DNA of 64,000 nucleotides. Origin: UBA7867 sp964579205 (GTDB lineage Bacteria > Bacillota > Clostridia > Christensenellales > UBA1242). Numbering within the stretch: the stretch's first letter is position 1; every line of letters starts with the position of its first letter. Position numbers and translations under genes: made by a program. Shown piece after piece: positions 33,716 through 42,740 of this stretch. Where the stretch lies: positions 1 to 64,000 of the forward strand of contig CAZOFH010000006.1 in assembly GCA_964579205.1 (NCBI GenBank). Reading direction: 5' to 3'. The notes below the pieces were generated by a model that did not search any database, was not told where the DNA came from, and saw only the letters and a list, made by a program, of their open reading frames with translations.

Positions 33716-34530
33716 TATTTTCTCCTCGCAACGACATAACGTTCTACTTTATACAAATCTCTCAAGATTTCGATTTCGACGAAATTCTCCTGCAATAGAC
33801 CCGCCACAGCACCAGCCTGCCCGTCTCCGACCTCGAGATAAATCCTCCCGTCAGGAGCCAAAAATTCAGGAGCGCGCACCGCTATATCACGATAAAAATC
33901 TAGCCCGTCTTCGCCACCATACAGCGCCAAGCATGGCTCAAAATCCTTTACCGACTGCGGCAATTCTGTCATTCCGCGGGAATCTATGTATGGCGGGTTG
34001 CTCACCAGCACATCAAAAGTCCCCGTCACATTCTGCCACATATCGCTCTCGACAAACTGAATCTCGGCATTATTCGACTCGGCATTTGCCCTAGCCATAT
34101 TCAGAGCATTCAGACTAACATCTACAGCCACGACCTCCCAATCGGGGCAGGTCTTTTTGAGTGCAATCGCTATACAGCCGCTCCCCGTGCAGAGGTCGAG
34201 AGCGCGCACGCTCTTGCCCCTGTTTTGACGAATAACCAAATCGCACAACCCCTCCGTCTCAGGCCTAGGGATTAGCACATCGGGCGAAACGCCGATTTTG
34301 CACCAATAAAACTCTGCATCGCCTAGAATGTATGCGAGTGGCTCGCCCTTTGCAAGCCTATCCACACCGTCCGCCAGCACTGCAGCCTCCTCGTCTGAAA
34401 GGTCGCGATTCGCCCACTCTTCAGGCGAAGCATCAGTCAGCGTTTCTCTGAATAGCCATGTCAAATCCCGCCTAATCGAATCCTTATCGAGCCCCGAGAG
34501 CATATTGAAATAAAAATCTAATATCGTCAT
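33715..34530 (-). CDS. prmC: Release factor glutamine methyltransferase PrmC
   Basis: 271 residues from the ATG at 34530; an upstream in-frame GTG would add two residues but lies inside the RBS region (GAGGTGG). AdoMet motif DLCTGSGCIAIAL and catalytic NPPY (VSNPPYIDSRG) are intact. It methylates the Gln of the GGQ motif in RF1/RF2, its neighbour prfA. Confidence 0.95.
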   Translation of the reverse strand: MTILDFYFNMLSGLDKDSIRRDLTWLFRETLTDASPEEWANRDLSDEEAAVLADGVDRLAKGEPLAYILGDAEFYWCKIGVSPDVLIPRPETEGLCDLVIRQNRGKSVRALDLCTGSGCIAIALKKTCPDWEVVAVDVSLNALNMARANAESNNAEIQFVESDMWQNVTGTFDVLVSNPPYIDSRGMTELPQSVKDFEPCLALYGGEDGLDFYRDIAVRAPEFLAPDGRIYLEVGDGQAGAVAGLLQENFVEIEILRDLYKVERYVVARRK

Positions 34531-34580
34531 AACCACCTCATAAAGACTAAAAATAGATGCCTAAAAAAGCACCTATTTGA

Positions 34581-34793
34581 CTATTCAGCAGTAATTTTGT
34601 GTTTTCTGTTAAATTTCTCAACACGACCTGCAGCATCGACAATCTTTTGATTACCCGTAAAGAATGGGTGACACTTGTTACAAATGTCGACTTTCATAAC
34701 ATCACTTTTGTAGGTTGAATTGGTAGTAAAAGTCTCACCACAAGCACACTCAACCTTAACTTCGTGATAATTTGGGTGTATTTCTGATTTCAT
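34581..34793 (-). CDS. rpmE: 50S ribosomal protein L31
   Basis: 70 residues from the ATG at 34793 (MKSEIHPNYHEVKVECACGE). An in-frame extension to 34838 is not supported; GAGGT precedes the chosen ATG. The zinc-binding type is shown by ECACGE and DICNKCHPFFTG (four cysteines). It may release zinc under starvation in organisms that also have a Cys-free L31, which is not seen here. Confidence 0.96.
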   Translation of the reverse strand: MKSEIHPNYHEVKVECACGETFTTNSTYKSDVMKVDICNKCHPFFTGNQKIVDAAGRVEKFNRKHKITAE

Positions 34794-34826
34794 AATAATT
34801 ACCTCGTAAAAAATATTAGTAGCGTT

Positions 34827-34855
34827 ATTATATACCATTTTCTACAAAAAAGCAA
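34827..34855 (-). promoter_or_regulatory. rpmE promoter
   Basis: TTGCTT (34850-34855), 17-base spacer, TATAAT (34827-34832), minus strand. Confidence 0.7.
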
Positions 34856-34859
34856 TAGT

Positions 34860-35240
34860 TTTACGCAAATTTATTATGAATTTTTATTTTCTTTGCAAAA
34901 GTCCTCTACTCCTCCCCACAGCATCATACCTCTCACGCGCGCGCGTATCTTATATAATGGGGCTCCCCTGAATGACGAAAAGGAAGAATTTTGCCTTTTA
35001 TATTAATAATGGAATGGAGTCGAGTCCCCGCAGTGTAATTCAGAGGATACCAACAGTGTCCGTGAAATCTGTGAGCGGAGCGAACCAAAAAAAAAAATTG
35101 AATAAATATTGTTGAGTTCTCAAACAGATGGCGGGCAAAAATAGTGGGTAGCGAAACGGAAAATTGTGCACAGATACCCCATTACACATTTTTAAAATTA
35201 ACAACTTTTTTGGGCTCATTGAGTTGCCCCCCCCCCGCTT
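34860..35240. other. Intergenic stretch with repeat relic and poly-C tract
   Basis: No gene supported. Contains the repeat relic at 35031-35073 (GTAATTCAGAGGATACC then GTGTCCGTGAAATCTG), a run of 11 A near 35082 and a run of 10 C at 35227-35236. The last lies just before the first possible start of the next gene. Confidence 0.5.
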
Positions 35241-35990
35241 GTGGTATACTTGTGGATAAGTGGTAAAATTACGCAATTTTGGCGGATTTCCACAAAAGAC
35301 GCTCTCGATATGTTCGCTCAACAGAGAGGTTTTCAGGACGGTTATGACTTCATTATGAACTGTGTGAATGTAAGGTGCCCTAATGTATCTCCTCACAATC
35401 CAGATGGCGCCAAGGCTGCCAGTGATGTCATTACCACCAATAGGGCTGAACTAGAGGAGTATAATGCAATAGTTACTGATATAATGGATTACAGAAAAGA
35501 CTTCGCAATATACAGAAACGAGCGCGAGTTACTTTCGCAAGGTACCGATATGAATGCGGCTCTCAACAAAGAGGTTGACTTTAACATCAAGGACCCTACT
35601 GTTGCAAATAATTTGGATAGATTGGGCGTAGACACTACAGTCAGCGCCAATGATTTGCAGGGTGAAATGTCTGACAGTCCGTTCGACCTCAGCACATTGC
35701 AACTCGAAGACGCACTCGAAATCGGTATCGCTGGCGCTCTCGTGGCGGTAGGTACTGCGTGCATCTCTAGCAAGGTACTAGAATTGTTTGGCAAAGGCGA
35801 CAAGGGGCGTAAAGTGCTCTCTAAGGGTGCTAGCAAAATCAAATCTAGCGTCAAAGGGGCTCTCGACACTCTCAAAAATATATCTGCGAAGGGTACAAAC
35901 GACCTCGCAGATGTTTACAATGGTATCGAGCAAGGCATGCAAAATTCTGCTGCCAACACTCAATCAAACGACCAAGAAATGCAGAGATAA
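35241..35990 (+). CDS. Hypothetical protein, possibly 5'-truncated
   Basis: Up to 249 residues if started at the GTG at 35241, or 226 from the ATG at 35310; neither has a ribosome binding site. The sequence begins mid-domain in character (DMFAQQRGFQDGYDFIMNC). It has an acidic middle, one hydrophobic segment (ALEIGIAGALVAVGTACI, about 156-175) and a Lys/Ser-rich region after it. No family recognised. The weak start and the upstream poly-C run suggest a truncated or phase-variable gene. A good terminator follows. Confidence 0.5.
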   Translation: MVYLWISGKITQFWRISTKDALDMFAQQRGFQDGYDFIMNCVNVRCPNVSPHNPDGAKAASDVITTNRAELEEYNAIVTDIMDYRKDFAIYRNERELLSQGTDMNAALNKEVDFNIKDPTVANNLDRLGVDTTVSANDLQGEMSDSPFDLSTLQLEDALEIGIAGALVAVGTACISSKVLELFGKGDKGRKVLSKGASKIKSSVKGALDTLKNISAKGTNDLADVYNGIEQGMQNSAANTQSNDQEMQR

Positions 35991-36001
35991 TACACTGTAA
36001 C

Positions 36002-36030
36002 AAAAAAGCGCCCGAAAGGGTCGCTTTTTT
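36002..36030 (+). terminator. Terminator of the 35241 gene
   Basis: AAAAAAGCG / CGCTTTTTT with inner CCC / GGG around GAAA. It shows what the terminator split by the R-M cassette may have looked like. Confidence 0.88.
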
Positions 36031-36093
36031 GTGTGTTGAAAGACAAATGAGTAGCAGTCTGGGGGGGCTTGGAAGAGATTGTGCGGCATGGGG

Positions 36094-36195
36094 GGCGGCT
36101 TGCCGTCAGGCGCCCGCAGGGCGCCTAATGCGCCGAATGGCGCATCGTGCGTGCGGTCGCACACACACGGCAAGCCGCCGCCCCGTCGGGAGACA
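36094..36195. repeat. Four-way-junction palindromic repeat, copy B
   Basis: Core 36094-36179. A 13-bp closing stem, GGCGGCTTGCCGT with ACGGCAAGCCGCC, encloses AGGCGCC / GGCGCCT (loop CGCAG), ATGCGCC / GGCGCAT (loop GAAT) and a third stem GTGCGTGC / GCACACAC with one mismatch. A tail CCCCGTCGGGAGACA (to 36195) is shared with copy C. Confidence 0.88.
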
Positions 36196-36240
36196 AATAA
36201 AAAGAGGCGTCCAAACCTCTTTTTAAACCTATACAACCAA

Positions 36241-36585
36241 TTATCTCGTCTGCTTGAATGACCATTTAATGGCTTCTATAGCATTATCCAATCCACTATC
36301 ATCATAAAAATTGAGTTCATAAGGCAATGACCACCGATGAGTTTGCGGAACCTCATATCCCCCACAATCAACCCCCTCAGGAGGCGTCAAAGTATTCACA
36401 CGAATTTTGCTTTGTTGTACATGTATTTCTGCAAAACGCTTACCAAATTTTTTATATCCAATGTAATTTTGTACCGCATACTCACCAAATTCAGGCAACA
36501 ATTCCCCCAATCTCCGTCTCAGTTCTCTGTAAAGCCTAATCATCCCCGGATTTTTACACCGTGCCAAGTAATCTTCTGGCGACAT
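36241..36585 (-). CDS. DUF5655-like small protein
   Basis: 114 residues. Pattern of the DUF5655 fold: RLYRELRRRLGELLPEFGEY, then NYIGYKKFGKRFAEIHVQQ and a C-terminal LDNAIEAIKWSF. In other proteins this domain is found alone or fused to predicted endonuclease domains; function unknown. The start lacks a clear RBS and an upstream partner, so it may be a fragment of a larger gene. Repeat copy B lies just beyond its stop. Confidence 0.55.
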   Translation of the reverse strand: MSPEDYLARCKNPGMIRLYRELRRRLGELLPEFGEYAVQNYIGYKKFGKRFAEIHVQQSKIRVNTLTPPEGVDCGGYEVPQTHRWSLPYELNFYDDSGLDNAIEAIKWSFKQTR

Positions 36586-36951
36586 GCGACCTGCATTTGC
36601 TCCAAACGAACAAACCTTTTTTCACTCATAATCAATTCTCTTAAAAAATTTTTTTGCATTATTGCACACCATTAAATCCGCTTTTGTTATTAATTTGCCA
36701 CTTTTTGAATTTCTCTAGCATTAACCTAACAAAATATTATGTACATTTCTATAGTCCATCTCGACAGTTTTTCGCCAATTTCACAACAACCACAAAGAAT
36801 TCACACAAAAAAATACAGATTTAATCACATTCATCAAACACTATAATAACAGGGAGTACCCTCCTTTCGTATTATATCATAAGATTTTGAAAAACCGCAA
36901 CAAAAGTTATATCTTTTTATATCAAAATAAATATACAGATTTATTTTATCA
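36586..36951. other. Intergenic stretch, no gene seen
   Basis: AT-rich, without convincing open frame, RNA gene or clear terminator. Confidence 0.5.
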
Positions 36952-38343
36952 CTATTGATATATATTTTTATCTTCGCCAGATTTCTGGCAATAGTGTTGT
37001 GCTATTTGATAGATATCGCCTGCCCCAACCCACAAGCAAATATCCCCCGCCGAAAGCAGCACGTCCAGATTGAATTTTAGATTTTGATAATTCGAGCAAT
37101 ACAAAGCATTCATTCCCCGCGGCAACGCAAAGAATAGATCCGTACTATCGCCACCAGCGAGAGGTTTTTCCCGAGCTGCAAAAGTTGGCAACAGGATGAG
37201 ATTTTCGCTTTCGCCCAAAACATTAGCAAAGTCAACCAAGAGACTTTTTGTTCGCGAATATGTGTGCGGCTGAAAAATCGTCACGATTTTCCCCCTATGA
37301 GGCAAAAATTTCGCTGTTTCCGACAATGCACGAATTTCAGTCGGGTGATGAGCGTAATCCGCAAAATGCCTGACGCCGCCGATTTCACCCAAATCGCAAA
37401 AACGCCGTGCCACCCCCGCAAAATTTTGAATGCCCTCTATAATACACAAATAAGGCATGTGATATGCAAAACAAATGGCAATGCACGCGAGTGCATTCAG
37501 GACGTTGTGCTTGCCCGCAATTTTCAATTCCGCCCGTAGAAAAAACTTATCCTGCTTATAACAATCAAAAGTAAACACGCCATCTTTTTCGTGAAGATTT
37601 CGAGCTGAAAAATAATTACTCGGTTCAAAGCCGTAAGAAAGAAAAGTTTTATTCTTGACTTTTGGGGGTGAAAAGTCATCACCGCAATAAACCACGAATT
37701 TTTTTGTCTGCTTTATCAATCTTTCAAAAGCCTCCACCACATCATCATGGTCGCGGTAAGTATCCATATGGTCACACTCGACATTGGTAATACAGACGCA
37801 ATGCGGGCGCAAGTGCAAAAAACTACGATTGTATTCGCAGGCTTCGGTAATAAAATACTGACTACCCCCCACCCGCAAATTACTATGCCAGTTTAGACTC
37901 TCGCCACCGATATGTACGGTAGGATTTGTTTTAGCCAAATCAAAAATGTTTCCGAGCATTGCACTGACGGTAGTTTTGCCGTGCGTCCCGCTAATTGCTA
38001 TCGTATGCTCAAAATGCGCAGCCAACATCCCCAAAAATTCCGCTCGCTCAAAAATAGGCTTGTGCAAATTTTTTGCCAATTCCAAATCGGGGTGACTATT
38101 TGCAGCAGTCGTGTATACTACAATATCGGCATTTTTGACCAAACAAGCATTTGATTTTGTGCTAGATTTTATGCCGAGAGCATTTAGGTCGTCCAAAACT
38201 GTAGATGCATTGTCATCCACACCAGTTATCACATAGCCTCGACTCTTTAGCAATTTTGCCAAAGCACTCATACTTACCCCACCAATTCCGACAAAATGAA
38301 GACTTTTTATATCATCTTTTTTTAATTTTACTTTCCTATTCAT
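36952..38343 (-). CDS. murC: UDP-N-acetylmuramate--L-alanine ligase
   Basis: 463 residues. The N-terminal Rossmann part contains LHFVGIGGVSMSALAKLL, the ATP-binding loop is ISGTHGKTTVSAMLGNI, and the C-terminal ligase domain has FADYAHHPTEIRA. It adds L-Ala to UDP-MurNAc in the cytoplasmic stage of peptidoglycan synthesis. No other mur gene is near. No clear Shine-Dalgarno precedes the ATG, which is unusual for this genome. Confidence 0.96.
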   Translation of the reverse strand: MNRKVKLKKDDIKSLHFVGIGGVSMSALAKLLKSRGYVITGVDDNASTVLDDLNALGIKSSTKSNACLVKNADIVVYTTAANSHPDLELAKNLHKPIFERAEFLGMLAAHFEHTIAISGTHGKTTVSAMLGNIFDLAKTNPTVHIGGESLNWHSNLRVGGSQYFITEACEYNRSFLHLRPHCVCITNVECDHMDTYRDHDDVVEAFERLIKQTKKFVVYCGDDFSPPKVKNKTFLSYGFEPSNYFSARNLHEKDGVFTFDCYKQDKFFLRAELKIAGKHNVLNALACIAICFAYHMPYLCIIEGIQNFAGVARRFCDLGEIGGVRHFADYAHHPTEIRALSETAKFLPHRGKIVTIFQPHTYSRTKSLLVDFANVLGESENLILLPTFAAREKPLAGGDSTDLFFALPRGMNALYCSNYQNLKFNLDVLLSAGDICLWVGAGDIYQIAQHYCQKSGEDKNIYQ

Positions 38344-38931
38344 AAACAGGTTATATTCTGATTTTGAGTGAATTGTGTATCAAAAACACATAAAAAATCA
38401 CGATTTTACCACGTTTTTGATGCATTTTGATATATTTTTGATACTTTTTCGCACTTTTAGGATTTAAGTGCGCGGCTTTTGCGCACAAAAAATCACCAAT
38501 TTGTTTAGCATTTTATCACTGTTTTAGCACATCACTTTATGCCATTTTTTGCACAATACTAACACCAAAACAGCAAGCATATCTATTAAAATCACCCCGA
38601 AACGGTCGCAAAATGTACAAATTATGCATAAAATAATGTAAAAATTAATTAATTTTGCGCGTTTGCTTTACACACAAATCAAACGATTAGGGGCTGCGTT
38701 TTACAATACATCATCGTGAATAATTATACATTATTTTGTATATTATAAATTTTATCAAAGACTGCATTTTCACTCGGCAATGGCATTTTTTATAATAAAA
38801 CAATAAAAAACTATCAAAAATTAATAATTTTCACATTTTTAGGAGTATTTTTCACAAAGAATCAAACACACACAAAAATTTATTTATGCATATTATGGTT
38901 GTAACTATACGAAACAAAAAGGAATACAAAG
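38344..38931. other. Long AT-rich intergenic region
   Basis: 588 bp between the divergent murC and DUF11 genes, with no supportable gene. Contains many short AT inverted repeats such as AATTAATTAATTTT. Near its right end AC (38870), 17 bases, then CATATTATG (38889-38897) could be a sporulation-type or a -35-less vegetative promoter for the DUF11 gene. Confidence 0.45.
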
Positions 38932-39696
38932 ATGTCTAAAATTATTAATGTTTCACAAATCACCTCAAAAATTCAACTACCAGATAGCACTTACAAGGAT
39001 ATAACAACCGAAAGCAATCAGTCTATCATTGACAATATGGCTGACTTTACCGCAATAAGGAGTTGTATCGAAACTTATGCGATACCGTCGCAAGAAATTG
39101 AGCAATGTCTATTATTAACCAATGACTGCGACATAGCAGTCAAAAACGTTCGCATTATTGACACGATTGGCAACGGCGCAGAATTTCAGACAGGCACCGT
39201 CTCGATTGATGGCAGCCTAGACCCTACAGCCAACCCAGAAACTGGTATCCAATTAGACCAGCCAATAGAGCCTAATAATTCTATAGAGATTACTTACAAA
39301 GTAATGGTTAGTGACGCGCCAGAGGTCGACGAATTTTCTACTATTTCGCAAATTACTTACGACACCGACAACACTACGGGGCTTAGCACAACATCAAATA
39401 CAATAGACACGCCTATCGTGAATGAAAAACTTACCGTCGACAAAACCTCTAATCTATCAGCCGTTATCAAAGGGCAAACTCTTACCTATCAAATCACCGT
39501 TACAAACGAAGGGAATGTCAAGAATACAAATATCGTTTTGACCGACCCAATACCTAGCGCAGTAACATTTCAAGACGCCTCAGTCAAAATAGACGAAACA
39601 CCCCAAGCCGACGCCGACCCACGGAATGGAATTACCCTATCCGACCTCAATCCGGGTGACAAAACAGTAGTAAAATTCGACGTTACAGTCAACTGA
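38932..39696 (+). CDS. DUF11-domain repeat protein 1
   Basis: 254 residues. Two beta-sandwich repeats of the DUF11 type: one from about 65 to 135 (KNVRIIDTIGNGAEFQTGTV and so on) and one from about 165 to 250 (LTYQITVTNEGNVKNTNIVL, VTFQDASVKIDE, LNPGDKTVVKFDVTV). No signal peptide, so it may be released by mother-cell lysis if it is a spore-surface protein. It is homologous to the 41132 gene and flanks a collagen-like gene. AAAGGA precedes the ATG. Confidence 0.8.
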   Translation: MSKIINVSQITSKIQLPDSTYKDITTESNQSIIDNMADFTAIRSCIETYAIPSQEIEQCLLLTNDCDIAVKNVRIIDTIGNGAEFQTGTVSIDGSLDPTANPETGIQLDQPIEPNNSIEITYKVMVSDAPEVDEFSTISQITYDTDNTTGLSTTSNTIDTPIVNEKLTVDKTSNLSAVIKGQTLTYQITVTNEGNVKNTNIVLTDPIPSAVTFQDASVKIDETPQADADPRNGITLSDLNPGDKTVVKFDVTVN

Positions 39697-39764
39697 GATG
39701 ATGCATAATTATACAAATTTTGTTATAATTATAAATTTGTAAAGCAACTGTTTCTAATAGTAGC

Positions 39765-39798
39765 AAAAAGTAGTTTTGATAATAAAAACTACTTTTTT
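39765..39798. terminator. Bidirectional terminator
   Basis: AAAAAGTAGTTTT / AAAACTACTTTTT around a short loop. It separates the convergent DUF11 and collagen-like genes. Confidence 0.88.
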
Positions 39799-39825
39799 AT
39801 TGCTTTTTATGCATTTTTTTGCTCA

Positions 39826-40962
39826 TTATTTTAATTTCAGAATGGAAATTGTCACCATTGGCACGGCAAAATATGACTGCGATACAGTCTGCATAATATT
39901 ACAACCATTTATAAATATACTTTTTTTCTGCGAGTTTATCAACTCATAAGCCGAAGCAATATTATCCACCACGAATACCCCACTACCCACTACATTATTA
40001 GCACACTCTTCTCGCGTCCACGTCGTTGCCGCCGCCAAAATCTTATCGCTATCAACCTCTCTAAACGCAATGGATACAAAATCTGTAGCGGGGTCAAAAT
40101 CGGGTTCTGAGCGTTTTGTGTATGCATTTGTAGTAAAAACGATGTAATAGACGCCTGTTTTGTTAAATTGGATAGTTTTATCCACCGAATCTAATGTAAG
40201 AATATTACCATTATCCAACTCAAGCCTCATTAGGGGCAACCGCGTATTGGTAGGAATCTCTACCCCAGTCGCAGGAAATTGCGTAGGATCATCATTATAG
40301 GAGATGATTTGCGCACAAGGGATATCCAGAGGACCCGCAGGCCCCACTTCACCGCGCTCCCCAGGGTCGCCCTTATCACCTTTTTCACCCTTTTCGCCTT
40401 GAGGACCGGGGTCGCCTTTCATTCCTATTTCCCCCGGGAAGCCCGTAGGCCCACGCGGACCGACAGAGCCCGTAAAACCTCTTGGGATGCCAAAATCCAG
40501 AAAATGTACACCGTTTAGATATCTATCCGCCACACTTGCGTTATTTTCTGGCTCTAGCGTAGTGACATTACCCGCTCGCACCACTTCAGTTTCACCAGTC
40601 TCACCCTTGGGTATGTAAAAATCCAACCAATTCCTGCCATCACTGTAGGTATTCTCTACCCGCGCAACCTCTCCCGCGTCCAGCGTAGTAGTACCCCTAA
40701 CAACTACTTCACCACCAGTAGCGCCTGTTGCCCCAGTCGCTCCCGTAGCCCCAGTTGCGCCAGTCGCTCCCATCATCCCAGTGGCACCCGCAGGACCAGT
40801 GGCTCCAGTTTCCCCCTTTTGCCCAGTGGCGCCAGTCGCACCACGCAAGCCTTGAGGTCCTTGCGGGCCTGTAGCACCTGTCGGTGTAATTATTTTGGAA
40901 TTTATAATTCCGCAACACTTGTTTCGCGACGAGTTGCCCCCATTGTCAAAATTATCAAACAC
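39826..40962 (-). CDS. Collagen-like exosporium-type protein
   Basis: 378 residues. Gly-X-Y repeats occupy about 29-85 (GATGPQGPQG, GATGATGATG) and about 160-215 (GPRGPTGFPG, GEKGEKGDKG). Between them are two beta-like units with similar text (DAGEVARVENTYSDGRNWLD and EPENNASVADRYLNGVHFLD). The C-terminal 150 residues resemble the jelly-roll trimerisation head of BclA-type glycoproteins. The N-terminus has no signal peptide but a CC pair. It is likely a filament protein on the spore surface; this is inference. Start supported by AGGAG. Confidence 0.88.
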   Translation of the reverse strand: MFDNFDNGGNSSRNKCCGIINSKIITPTGATGPQGPQGLRGATGATGQKGETGATGPAGATGMMGATGATGATGATGATGATGGEVVVRGTTTLDAGEVARVENTYSDGRNWLDFYIPKGETGETEVVRAGNVTTLEPENNASVADRYLNGVHFLDFGIPRGFTGSVGPRGPTGFPGEIGMKGDPGPQGEKGEKGDKGDPGERGEVGPAGPLDIPCAQIISYNDDPTQFPATGVEIPTNTRLPLMRLELDNGNILTLDSVDKTIQFNKTGVYYIVFTTNAYTKRSEPDFDPATDFVSIAFREVDSDKILAAATTWTREECANNVVGSGVFVVDNIASAYELINSQKKSIFINGCNIMQTVSQSYFAVPMVTISILKLK

Positions 40963-41131
40963 ATTACACTCCTAAAAACTATTTTAATTATTATATAAAT
41001 TTGCTCACTTTTTTGTTAAAAAACAGCAAACAACCACCATTTTTGTGATTTTTATCAACAAAATTAACAATTTATAGCAATTTTGACATATAATGTTTTT
41101 GACAAAAAACATTTTCCTACAAGGAGCATCA

Positions 41132-41905
41132 ATGTCCAAAATAACAAATCAAGCATTTGTCTCGTCAGAGTTTAGTACCTCTACTCAACCTACGCAAAAA
41201 GGAAATTTTGCGAGCAATCTATTTAGTGTGGAATATCTCACGGATTCTTTCAAAAAAACTCGCTCCAGCAGTCAACCAAACGCGCATCCCAACGATATTG
41301 TCACTTTTAGTATCGAATTAACAAATATAAGCGACCTTGATTTGACCGACATTGTTATACTAGACACGCTTGACAATAATTTGGAATTTGTACCGCAATC
41401 ACTAACTATTGACTCTACCCCATACCCAGAAGCAAACCCTACGCAAAACCTAACAATAACCCCACTATTATCGCCAAACCAAACAGTTGTGGTAGCATAT
41501 CGAGCAAAAATCAGCAACAATCCAACCTCAGATTGCGCACTTTCTACCTCAAGAATTGTTTTCTCAATAGACCACGGGCCAAAACTGAGCGAATTTTCAA
41601 ATACAACCCAAATACCAATTATATATAGTTACAGCAATATCGAGATAGCCAAAAACGCCGATTTGACAACTGCAAAATCAGGCGACATAATAACATTTAC
41701 CAACACAATAATCACAACAAATATTGGTAATACCAATTCAGCATACTTTGTCGAAAGTATACCCAAAGGCACACGATTTGTACCCAAAACTGTAACCATA
41801 AACGATGAAATTGCGCCGACGCTAGACCCTCAAAACGGTTTTGTAATTAACGACTTGAAGTCAAATACAACTACAATAATAAAATATAAAATCGAGGTTT
41901 TATAA
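41132..41905 (+). CDS. DUF11-domain repeat protein 2
   Basis: 257 residues from the ATG at 41132, with AAGGAG upstream; an in-frame ATG at 41093 would add 13 residues. Two DUF11 repeats: about 55-130 (HPNDIVTFSIELTNISDLDL, LEFVPQSLTIDS) and about 175-255 (AKSGDIITFTNTIITTN, GTRFVPKTVTINDE). The preceding CATATAATG (41087-41095) resembles the element before DUF11 gene 1. Confidence 0.8.
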   Translation: MSKITNQAFVSSEFSTSTQPTQKGNFASNLFSVEYLTDSFKKTRSSSQPNAHPNDIVTFSIELTNISDLDLTDIVILDTLDNNLEFVPQSLTIDSTPYPEANPTQNLTITPLLSPNQTVVVAYRAKISNNPTSDCALSTSRIVFSIDHGPKLSEFSNTTQIPIIYSYSNIEIAKNADLTTAKSGDIITFTNTIITTNIGNTNSAYFVESIPKGTRFVPKTVTINDEIAPTLDPQNGFVINDLKSNTTTIIKYKIEVL

Positions 41906-42078
41906 TGGAATTTCAATCAAAAATAATTTACCGCGAAAATGGTGATTGTCAAATCTTTTACAGCAATAGACTGAACATACCCACTCTAGCAAAACCTGTT
42001 ACGACGGAATATTATAGAGCAAATTGTGTACTAATCCCCGCCGAAAAATCTGCAAAAATAAAAAATCAACCTAATTGA
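41905..42078 (+). CDS. 57-residue protein following DUF11 protein 2
   Basis: The start codon overlaps the stop of the DUF11 gene (TAATG), a sign of translational coupling. The 57 residues begin MEFQSKIIYRENGDCQIFYS and end KSAKIKNQPN. No family recognised, no TM. It is too short for usual gene finders. Its composition matches its neighbours (Asn/Lys/Ile-rich). Confidence 0.6.
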   Translation: MEFQSKIIYRENGDCQIFYSNRLNIPTLAKPVTTEYYRANCVLIPAEKSAKIKNQPN

Positions 42079-42359
42079 CTACTTTGTTAAAGTGCTACTG
42101 AAAATTCATAAAAATACACAAAAAAACGCATATTTTACCGCAAAAAAACAGCACTATCGGGGGTACTATGCATGGTATTATGCAGGTATTACGCATTGCA
42201 TAACAGCCTCAATTTACCCCCATATCCCTCATCAAATTTTGTTATATTAAGTTATGATTTGACAAAAAAACTCTAAATGTCAAATGTCATAATTTATAAA
42301 AAAATGTTAATATTTTGGAAATTTTGTGATATAATATAAGTGTATAAAAGGAGAGAAAT
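42079..42359 (+). other. Intergenic stretch, no gene seen
   Basis: AT-rich. GATATAATATAAG near 42330 probably includes the -10 box of the next gene; no good -35 was found. Confidence 0.45.
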
Positions 42360-42698
42360 ATGGCAGAAAAAAAATCAACTCAATCAAAGTCTACTAGTGA
42401 AAAAAGCAGTTCTTCTAGCAAGTCTACCACGATTTTTGGTTGGAGCCTAAACAAGATTAGTTTCTATACTATTGGTGCTGTTGCTCTATTCTACCTCATC
42501 TCAGCAATCCTTGCTATTTGTGGGGTAAGCTCGTTGATTATCACACTCTTGCAAAACATTGGTACAGCAATCTTGATTTGTATCACTGCATTCCTTGCTT
42601 GGAAATATGTCAAGAGTAAACCAACTGTGTGGAAAATTCTTTACTTTGTAATTTTGCTTATTGTTTTGTTGGGTATTGTTCTTCCACTAGTATTGTAA
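42360..42698 (+). CDS. Small membrane protein with Ser/Lys-rich tail
   Basis: 112 residues. The first 25 are almost only Lys, Ser, Thr and Glu. Three hydrophobic segments follow (about 35-55, 58-82 and 90-110). No family recognised. AAGGAGAG precedes the ATG and a terminator follows. Confidence 0.75.
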   Translation: MAEKKSTQSKSTSEKSSSSSKSTTIFGWSLNKISFYTIGAVALFYLISAILAICGVSSLIITLLQNIGTAILICITAFLAWKYVKSKPTVWKILYFVILLIVLLGIVLPLVL

Positions 42699-42703
42699 TT
42701 AAA

Positions 42704-42740
42704 GAAACAGGTCGGGCGATCACGCTCACCTGTTTTTATT
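42704..42740 (+). terminator. Terminator of the small membrane protein gene
   Basis: AACAGGT / ACCTGTT stem with inner GGCG / CGCT pairing and T run. It ends right at the convergent rlmH stop. Confidence 0.8.

Noticed and set aside
36029..36261. Several open frames on both strands over the GC-rich repeat copy B (and likewise 50579-50945 over copy C, 25580-25957 over copy A)
   Set aside because: They run through palindromic repeat DNA, read open on both strands, lack ribosome binding sites and encode repetitive Arg/Pro/Ala text.
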